Part shown: piece after piece, positions 58,589 to 64,000 of the stretch | Layout of the letters: every line of letters starts with the position of its first letter | Position numbering within the stretch: position 1 is the first letter of the stretch | Assembly (NCBI RefSeq): GCF_949820605.1 | Contig: NZ_CATKVU010000007.1 | Location: 124,001 to 188,000, forward strand | From: Segatella copri | GTDB lineage: Bacteria; Bacteroidota; Bacteroidia; Bacteroidales; Bacteroidaceae | Direction of reading: 5' to 3' | Length of the DNA: 64,000 bases | Program-made: the position numbers and the translations under genes | The notes under the pieces: generated by a model | Told to the model about the DNA's origin: nothing | What the model saw: only the letters and a program-made list of their open reading frames with translations | Databases searched by the model: none

Positions 58589-58855
58589 ATGAAAAGAATG
58601 ATGATAACAGAATCTGTAAGAAATCTTTTATTGAATACCGACTTCCTGGAGTCGGTATTCGGTTCTTCTATTGTAGAACCGGATGCCAACTCTGGGAGGT
58701 CGGCATCTTCTCGAAAGTTTGAGAAAATGTATCTTCCTGCCGAAATAGAGCAGGCAAAATATGTTCTTCTTCATCTTGACGAGATTTCGGACTTGTTGTC
58801 TGAAACTGACATAGAAGAACTGAAAAATCGCATAAAAAGCCATTTGTACCCTTAA
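58589..58855 (+). CDS. Small hypothetical protein with embedded hairpins
   Basis: 88 residues (MKRMMITESVRNLLLNTDFL ...). The C-terminal half (YLPAEIEQAKYVLLHLDEIS, then LKNRIKSHLYP) reads like a genuine helical protein. The middle is encoded by three consecutive stem-loops (58633-58707), which could mean an RNA structure rather than selection on protein. It starts 28 nt after the possible GH139 gene. No known family recognised. Confidence 0.4.
   Translation: MKRMMITESVRNLLLNTDFLESVFGSSIVEPDANSGRSASSRKFEKMYLPAEIEQAKYVLLHLDEISDLLSETDIEELKNRIKSHLYP
58633..58707 (+). repeat. Three tandem stem-loops with 8-nt loops
   Basis: GAATACCGAC/GTCGGTATTC (loop 58643-58650), GGTTCT/AGAACC (loop 58667-58674), GATGCCAAC/GTCGGCATC (loop 58691-58698, one mismatch). 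The first two abut directly and the third follows after one base. Confidence 0.8.
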
Positions 58856-58935
58856 AATGGGAGGGAAAATACACTGAATACCAATTTTTCCCATTCATTT
58901 ACCTGATTTTTCCTTAGAGTTTGCCGTATTTAGGC

Positions 58936-58943
58936 TACTTTTG
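58936..58943 (+). promoter_or_regulatory. minus-7 box before the ECF sigma gene
   Basis: TACTTTTG fits TAnnTTTG; 29 nt before the ATG. No good TTG at the expected distance upstream. Confidence 0.5.
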
Positions 58944-58972
58944 CACCATCAACAAACAAAAGTACACCTAAG

Positions 58973-59545
58973 ATGAAAACAAGCTACAATAACATCAGAG
59001 AAAGAGAGAAAGCAGCACAGACGTTGCTCGCTGCCTATCGTCAAGGCGACCAGAACGCTTTCATGTCTTTATATGATATGTACGCGGAAATGTTGCTCAA
59101 TTATGGTCTGTGTATTACATCAGACAAAGAACTTGTAAAAGATTGTGTACAAGATGTGTTTATCAAACTCATCTCTAAAAGCCAGGATTTACAAGTTACA
59201 AAGGTAACCTCTTACCTACTCATTTCTCTCCGCAACAGATTGCTGGATGAGTTTCGCCGCAAGAACTATATGACGGAGACTGCGGTGGAGGATATCCGTA
59301 TCTCTACAACAGTAGAAGATGTGGAAAACTCTTATATCCTTGATGAAAGTTCACTCAATAATGTTCGTAAGGTACAGATCCTGATGGATGAGCTGACACC
59401 ACGCCAGCGCCAGGTGTTCACCTTATATTATATAGAGCAGCGCAAATATGAGGACATCTGTGACATCATGCAGATGAACTATCATAGTGTACGCAATCTG
59501 GTACATCGTGGCATGTTGAAGTTGCGTGCAGCCGTAGCAGTATAA
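58973..59545 (+). CDS. ECF-type RNA polymerase sigma factor (no adjacent FecR)
   Basis: 190 residues. Sigma-2 region: AYRQGDQNAFMSLYDMYAEM and KELVKDCVQDVFIKLI; sigma-4 region: LTPRQRQVFTLYYIEQRKY and MNYHSVRNLVHRGMLKLRAA. It directs RNA polymerase to a specific promoter set. FecI-like sigma genes of Bacteroidota usually precede a FecR anti-sigma and SusC/D; here the next gene in that orientation is nadK and a terminator follows directly, so it is an orphan. Its targets cannot be read from the window. Confidence 0.92.
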   Translation: MKTSYNNIREREKAAQTLLAAYRQGDQNAFMSLYDMYAEMLLNYGLCITSDKELVKDCVQDVFIKLISKSQDLQVTKVTSYLLISLRNRLLDEFRRKNYMTETAVEDIRISTTVEDVENSYILDESSLNNVRKVQILMDELTPRQRQVFTLYYIEQRKYEDICDIMQMNYHSVRNLVHRGMLKLRAAVAV

Positions 59546-59650
59546 ACTCTTCTGAAGGAGTTTGAGAGATGTTATTGGTAGACCCAAAATAGAGATTTGC
59601 ACTTTAGGTTAATGATAATTTAAAATAGGTTTATTATAGTTATAAAAAAG

Positions 59651-59688
59651 GCAGGGGACTCCGTGAGGAATCTCCTGCTTGTCTTTTT
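59651..59688 (+). terminator. Terminator after the ECF sigma gene
   Basis: GCAGGGGACTCC pairs with GGAATCTCCTGC (two G-U pairs) around GTGA, followed by a T-rich tail. Lies between converging genes. Confidence 0.8.
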
Positions 59689-59706
59689 ATGCCTTGTTGT
59701 TTCGCT

Positions 59707-60375
59707 TTACCCCAGCAACGCTTCCGCTACCTTGATGTCGAATGGAGTGGTAATCTTGATGTTCTCACGGTTACCCTCTACCATTGCAACCTGACAGCCA
59801 AGACTTTCTACCACCGAAGCATCATCGGTAAACTGTTCCTTGTATTCCTGGTTGAAAGCCTGCTTTGCCAGACCGATGTCGAAGGTCTGGGGAGTCTGTA
59901 CCACGCGGTAATCGCTGCGCAGCACATTCTTTCCGCCTCCGTGCTGGTCGATATAGCGCAGGGTGTCGGTTACGGCATATACAGGGATGGCTGCATATTC
60001 TTCGCGAGCTGTCTCGAAACATTCCTCGATGACTTCTTTAGATACGAATGGGCGCACGCCGTCGTGAATACCCACTACGCCATCTTCATCATCAGGAATG
60101 AGTGCCAGACCGTTTTTGGATGACTGGAAACGGGTGTCGCCACCATTAGCTATCTGGTGCTTGATGCTGAAATGATGCTCCTCGCAGAGCTGGTGCCAGT
60201 ATGCCTGCTGACTCTCCGGCAGAACCAGGATGATGTTCAATGCAGGGTTATATTCATGAAAACGCTCTATGGTGCGCATCAGGATAGGCTTGCCCGCTAC
60301 CGGCAAGAACTGTTTCGGAATCTCACTTCCCATGCGGAGGCCCTTGCCTCCGGCTACTATGATTACGTAATCCAT
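59707..60375 (-). CDS. ispD: 2-C-methyl-D-erythritol 4-phosphate cytidylyltransferase IspD
   Basis: 222 residues. It forms CDP-methylerythritol from MEP and CTP in the non-mevalonate isoprenoid pathway. Family marks: [20 protein letters not shown] (CTP-binding glycine-rich loop and Lys), [15 protein letters not shown]-like [17 protein letters not shown] and [14 protein letters not shown]. Full length with its own ATG at 60375, housekeeping flank. Confidence 0.95.
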   Translation of the reverse strand: MDYVIIVAGGKGLRMGSEIPKQFLPVAGKPILMRTIERFHEYNPALNIILVLPESQQAYWHQLCEEHHFSIKHQIANGGDTRFQSSKNGLALIPDDEDGVVGIHDGVRPFVSKEVIEECFETAREEYAAIPVYAVTDTLRYIDQHGGGKNVLRSDYRVVQTPQTFDIGLAKQAFNQEYKEQFTDDASVVESLGCQVAMVEGNRENIKITTPFDIKVAEALLG

Positions 60376-60380
60376 TTTTT

Positions 60381-60420
60381 AAGTGAAGAGTTAAAAGTGA
60401 AGAGTGAAGAATTCTAATTC
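60381..60420 (-). repeat. GAAGAGTGAAGA-type repeat, ispD/DJ-1 gap
   Basis: AAGTGAAGAGTTAAAAGTGA followed by further GTGAAGA units; related to the copies at 14475 and 35518. Fills most of the 67-nt gap. Confidence 0.75.
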
Positions 60421-60442
60421 TGCCTTTCTTCACTCATTGTTA

Positions 60443-61015
60443 TTACTTGCTCTGCATGAGATGATCATACATCATGCCATCCTGCAGGGCAGCTACAGTT
60501 TCCTTGCTTACGAAATAGCTCAATATCTTATAGGCGTATGGGAGGGTTGCTGCAGGACCTTCGCCCGTAATCACGTTGTCGTCTTCCTGGAAGAGGGTGG
60601 CGGTATATTCGGTGTTCTCGCCGAAATACTGCTCAAAGCCAGGATAACAGGTAGCCTTCTTTCCTTCGAGGATGCCTGTGCTTGCCAGAACCATTGGGGC
60701 TGCGCAGATGGCACCGATTCGCTTGCCAGCCTTGTGCTGTGCGATGAGCGCCTGGCGTACACCTTCGTGCTCGTTCAGGTTTGTACTTCCTGGCATTCCG
60801 CCCGGAATCATCAGCATGTCAGCATCTTCAAAGCTGGCAATATCCTCAAACTTCAGGTCAGCCTTGATGGTAACACCATGCGATGTTTCTACCCATTCAG
60901 TACCCGTTACACTTACTGTCTTGATGTCTACACCACCTCTGCGGAGGATGTCTACCGGAGCCAATCCTTCGATTTCCTCGAAGCCATTGGCAAGAAATTC
61001 ATATACCTTAGCCAT
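60443..61015 (-). CDS. DJ-1/PfpI-family protein (YajL-like)
   Basis: 190 residues, cytoplasmic. Family marks: FLANGFEEIEGLAPVDILRR at the start (conserved Glu), MLMIPGGMPGSTNL, and nucleophile elbow IGAICAAPMVLA with the reactive Cys. Members are linked to protein repair, glyoxalase or chaperone activity; the exact role is unclear. It precedes ispD on the same strand and shares a divergent promoter region with nadK. Confidence 0.93.
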   Translation of the reverse strand: MAKVYEFLANGFEEIEGLAPVDILRRGGVDIKTVSVTGTEWVETSHGVTIKADLKFEDIASFEDADMLMIPGGMPGSTNLNEHEGVRQALIAQHKAGKRIGAICAAPMVLASTGILEGKKATCYPGFEQYFGENTEYTATLFQEDDNVITGEGPAATLPYAYKILSYFVSKETVAALQDGMMYDHLMQSK

Positions 61016-61055
61016 AATTTATTTGTTTTTTGTCTTGTTATTCAAATAATATGAT

Positions 61056-61071
61056 TACCTTTGCAAAAGTA
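61056..61071. promoter_or_regulatory. Abutting divergent minus-7 boxes for nadK and the DJ-1 gene
   Basis: TACCTTTG on the plus strand (61056-61063) directly followed by CAAAAGTA, which reads TACTTTTG on the minus strand (61071-61064). The two promoters face away back to back with no base between. Confidence 0.7.
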
Positions 61072-61098
61072 AGAATAATTATTGAAATAACAAAATAA

Positions 61099-61989
61099 AT
61101 GGCACAGCAACATTTAAAATTCGCAATATTTGGTAATGAATACCAGGCTAAGAAGTCGGCTTCGATAGAGAAAATCCTTCTTTATCTCGAAAAGAAGGAG
61201 GCTGAAGTTTATGTGGAGAATGCTTATTACGAGTTTCTTACCCGCGACCAGCATCTTGATGTGAAGGCGGCTGGGGTGTTCGAGGATTATAACTTCGATG
61301 TGGATTACGTCATCTCTATGGGTGGTGACGGTACCTTTCTGAAGGCAGCGAGCCGTGTGGGAGCCAAGGGTACGCCTATCATCGGTGTGAATATGGGCAG
61401 GTTGGGCTTCCTTGCCGATGTGCTGCCTAGTGAGATAGAGTCGGCTCTGGACAGTCTTTATGCCGGTGATTGTCTGATAGAGGAGCATGCGGTGATTCAG
61501 GTGGAGGCAGAAGGTGGCATACTTGCCGGCAATCCGTTCGCCCTCAACGATATCGCCGTACTGAAGCGTGATGATGCTTCGATGATTTCTATCCGTACGC
61601 AGGTTGATGGCGAATTTCTCGTTACCTATCAGGCTGATGGACTGATTGTTACCACGCCAACAGGTTCTACAGCATACAATCTATCTAATGGCGGACCTAT
61701 CATCATTCCGCAGAGTGGCAGCATCTGTCTTACTCCGGTGGCTCCTCACAGTCTGAACATCCGTCCTATCGTCATCAACGATACGGCTGTCATCACGCTC
61801 GATATCGAGAGTCGCAGCCACAACTATCTGGTAGCCATCGATGGCCGTAGTGAGCGTATGACGGAGGAAACCCGCCTTATCATCCGAAAGGCTCCTCATA
61901 GCATCAAGATTGTGAAGCAGCGCAACCAGCGTTATTTCTCTACCTTGAGAGAAAAACTGATGTGGGGTGCTGACCAGCGCGAAAGATAA
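61099..61989 (+). CDS. nadK: NAD kinase
   Basis: 296 residues. It phosphorylates NAD to NADP using ATP. Family marks: VISMGGDGTFLKAA (GGDG), GVNMGRLGFLADV, NDIAVLKRD (NE/D motif), and TPTGSTAYNLSNGGPIIIP. Full length, start 35 nt after the promoter box, followed by a terminator at 62017. Confidence 0.96.
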   Translation: MAQQHLKFAIFGNEYQAKKSASIEKILLYLEKKEAEVYVENAYYEFLTRDQHLDVKAAGVFEDYNFDVDYVISMGGDGTFLKAASRVGAKGTPIIGVNMGRLGFLADVLPSEIESALDSLYAGDCLIEEHAVIQVEAEGGILAGNPFALNDIAVLKRDDASMISIRTQVDGEFLVTYQADGLIVTTPTGSTAYNLSNGGPIIIPQSGSICLTPVAPHSLNIRPIVINDTAVITLDIESRSHNYLVAIDGRSERMTEETRLIIRKAPHSIKIVKQRNQRYFSTLREKLMWGADQRER

Positions 61990-62016
61990 GTAGAATAAGA
62001 AAATAATTAGAATAAG

Positions 62017-62064
62017 AAAAGAGGTATATCCCGAAGATGAATCTTGGGTATACCTCTTTTTCCT
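62017..62064. terminator. Bidirectional terminator between nadK and the amylase gene
   Basis: AAAAGAGGTATA pairs with TATACCTCTTTT, with an inner CCC/GGG; T-tracts on both strands suit the converging genes. Confidence 0.85.
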
Positions 62065-62069
62065 AACCT

Positions 62070-62190
62070 AAAACAACTAACTAATAATTTTGTTCACACA
62101 AAACTAAACCTAAAAACATAAACCTTAATAAACCTAAAAACTTAAAAACTAAAACTGAAAAACTTAAACTAAAAACTGAAACTATTCTTT
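62070..62190. repeat. Low-complexity AACCTAAAAACTTAAAA repeats
   Basis: About 120 bp made of short AAACTTAAA/AACCTAAA/AAACTGAAA units downstream of the amylase gene; no gene. Similar in kind to other oligonucleotide repeats in the window. Confidence 0.7.
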
Positions 62191-62194
62191 GAAC

Positions 62195-64000
62195 TTATTT
62201 GTTGTATTCTGCAGTAACATCCTTCACTTTATATTTCTTACCTTCTTTGGATGCCTCGATTTCGAAGTAAGCCGTACTGGTGAGACCTGCTATATCTACA
62301 GTCTGCGGCTTATCTGTGCCATTATTGAATATGACATTCACCAACTCGGTTGCATTATCAATGCTGACTTCCTTGTAGTACCATGTCTTACCACCGATGG
62401 TCTTTGTTTCTGTCATCTTTTCACCAGGCCACTTAACAGATGCTGCTTTCTTCCATGTATAGCAGTATAATGGGTTCCATTTCACAGCATCGGCATTCAC
62501 ATAAACCATAAATTTATATGCCTTGAACTTCTCAATCGTATATTGATGAGTGGCGATATTTCTAACTTCACCATTCACAAGCAATCCAACCTTCAAGGTA
62601 CAAGTACCATTGATGCTGATTTCCTTACCACTTTCTACAGTTGTGCTCTTTGCAGTAGGGGTAGAGCCGTCCAAGGTATAAACCAATTTGGCTCCCTCTG
62701 TCTGGCTGACTGCAGTAAGTGTGGTCTTGAAACCTTCCTCGTATGAGCCAGAAGGCACGTCGGTCCAAGAGGTTTCTGCATCATTAGAGAGAAAATAGGC
62801 ATAGTGATAACCGGAAAGAATCTTTGTATAGCCTGTTTCTCCTGCATATTTATCAGCATCATTACCTACAGCCACAAGAAGTTTGTGCTTAGTACCAGTA
62901 ACCTCGTTCACATAAAGAGTTTTCTTGCTCTGCTTGTTGGCATAATTGCTCATATTAGTGATGCCTGCATATTTGCGGGCTGCAATCATCTCCTTTATCT
63001 CAGACTTATAAGCATTCCAGTGTGGCTGGAAGATACATGGTGTGCCTGGCATGGCGAGCATATAGGCATTGGCTGCTATGGTATCTTTGCGCAGAGGGTC
63101 GTTCTGTTCTGATTCAGAGCGTTTCTGTGTATCATGATTTTCTACAAAAGTAACCGCATAACGACGATAATTGGCATCGTGCATAAGATTGTCGTTACTG
63201 TGGAGCTTTGACCAGTCTGAAGATGTTGTCACCTTTCCGTTAGCCGCTCCGTTTACGGCATCGCGTACGTTATAACGGAACTGGAAGTCGAAGGCTGCGC
63301 TCTTCTTGTTAGTTCTGTTTATCCAACTTTCTATTTTGTCGTTACCATCCCAGTATTCACCTACAGAGTATTCTACACCTGTGGCATCATTATAGTCGGC
63401 AACATGGCTACCATCGAAGCCTTTCACCATATCATAGCGGAAACCGGTGTAACCCAAATCATCCTTCAGATATTTCAGATACGCTTTGATCACCTTCTGC
63501 ACATTTTCGCTCTTGTGGTCGATGTCACGGCAACCTCCAAAGTCGGTTCCCTCATCATTGTTCTGGCTGAGGCTTACCCCGTCTGTGGCAGCCTGGGTTG
63601 CTGTAGTTCCGCCATCATCATTCTTGCAGATGTCTGTAGATTGCATCTGGTAGGTCACTCCCTTGTAGGTTTCTGCAGGGAAGGTGAACCAGCCGTCTGT
63701 ATTGCGGTGGTTGATGACTACATCAGCAATAGCACCTATACCAGCGGCTTTAAACTTAGTAATCAGACTTCTGAGCTCAGCCTCAGATCCGAAAGAAGAG
63801 TTCTGATTAAAATAGTAATATGGCATATAACCCATCACCTGAGTGGCCTCCATACATTTTCCGCTTTGTGGAAGCCAAACAAGGTCGATATAACCTTTCA
63901 GCTCATCAGCCTGCTTCTCTAAGACCTTCCATTGTGATTCATTATAAGAATCCCAAGAGAATCCTTGCAGCATAACACCGCTATAATCGCTAGCCCAGCC
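62195..64000 (-). CDS. GH13 alpha-amylase with C-terminal starch-binding domain (5' end beyond window)
   Basis: At least 601 residues; the frame is open to 64000, so the N-terminus (probably with a signal peptide) is missing. GH13 marks: LQGFSWDSYNESQW, IGAIADVVINHRN (region I), GYTGFRYDMVKGF (nucleophile Asp), YSVGEYWDGND (acid/base Glu) and VTFVENHDTQ (transition-state Asp). A chitobiase-C-like segment (LVYTLDGSTPTAKS) and a CBM26-like starch-binding module (KWNPLYCYTWKKAASVKWPG) follow. It hydrolyses starch; its cellular location cannot be judged. Not part of the pectin locus. Confidence 0.93.
   Translation of the reverse strand, partial: GWASDYSGVMLQGFSWDSYNESQWKVLEKQADELKGYIDLVWLPQSGKCMEATQVMGYMPYYYFNQNSSFGSEAELRSLITKFKAAGIGAIADVVINHRNTDGWFTFPAETYKGVTYQMQSTDICKNDDGGTTATQAATDGVSLSQNNDEGTDFGGCRDIDHKSENVQKVIKAYLKYLKDDLGYTGFRYDMVKGFDGSHVADYNDATGVEYSVGEYWDGNDKIESWINRTNKKSAAFDFQFRYNVRDAVNGAANGKVTTSSDWSKLHSNDNLMHDANYRRYAVTFVENHDTQKRSESEQNDPLRKDTIAANAYMLAMPGTPCIFQPHWNAYKSEIKEMIAARKYAGITNMSNYANKQSKKTLYVNEVTGTKHKLLVAVGNDADKYAGETGYTKILSGYHYAYFLSNDAETSWTDVPSGSYEEGFKTTLTAVSQTEGAKLVYTLDGSTPTAKSTTVESGKEISINGTCTLKVGLLVNGEVRNIATHQYTIEKFKAYKFMVYVNADAVKWNPLYCYTWKKAASVKWPGEKMTETKTIGGKTWYYKEVSIDNATELVNVIFNNGTDKPQTVDIAGLTSTAYFEIEASKEGKKYKVKDVTAEYNK

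Noticed and set aside
58628..58894. 88-codon minus-strand frame opposite the small hypothetical gene
   Set aside because: Its apparent repeats (VGIRF, VGIQ) come from the hairpin DNA; no start context.
59689..60123. Plus-strand frame over ispD
   Set aside because: Antisense to a full-length, motif-complete IspD.

Overview
The window looks like a chromosome segment of a gut-type Bacteroidota, most likely Prevotellaceae (Prevotella/Segatella). The reasons are a SusC/SusD pair, a membrane regulator with a Y_Y_Y domain and an AraC-type output, TAnnTTTG minus-7 promoter boxes, and the short intergenic oligonucleotide repeats typical of that group. No rRNA, tRNA, CRISPR array or transposase was seen.

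Layout. 1-2084 is recG (minus strand, 3' end cut by the window edge). 2151-58560 is one large polysaccharide utilization locus (PUL) whose enzyme set points to rhamnogalacturonan II (RG-II), the most complex pectin. It holds a GH43-like/GH143-like/GH142-like triple fusion, GH78, a CE19-like esterase, GH95, GH140, a GH78-GH33-like fusion, a GH138-like enzyme, a GH137-like/GH2 fusion, three more GH2 enzymes, GH106, an SGNH acetylesterase, a kinase-less membrane AraC regulator, SusC/SusD, a PL1 pectate lyase and a possible GH139 enzyme. 58589-64000 is flank: a small protein, an ECF sigma factor, ispD, a DJ-1 protein, nadK and a partial GH13 amylase.

How it works together. SusC/SusD would import oligosaccharides released by surface PL1. 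Periplasmic enzymes would then strip the RG-II side chains: GH95, GH137/GH2, GH138 and GH2 on chains A/B; GH106 and GH78 on rhamnose; GH140 on apiose; GH78-GH33 on chain C (Rha-Kdo); GH143/GH142 on chain D (Araf-Dha). Esterases would remove methyl and acetyl groups. Every PUL transcription unit is preceded by the same bipartite element (TTACAAAA, 11 bp, GCGTCTTTATT). I found nine copies with invariant spacing, probably the operator of the regulator at 43940-46855.

Three unrelated cassettes sit exactly at the joints between PUL transcription units: hipBA (between two copies of a 95-bp promoter repeat), an AAA ATPase (between two 54-bp direct repeats), and an XRE/DUF3990/DUF3791/small-protein operon. 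A roughly 710-bp non-coding block of nested inverted repeats lies at 27948-28658. The enzyme family numbers are assigned by recognition of sequence, without database searches.
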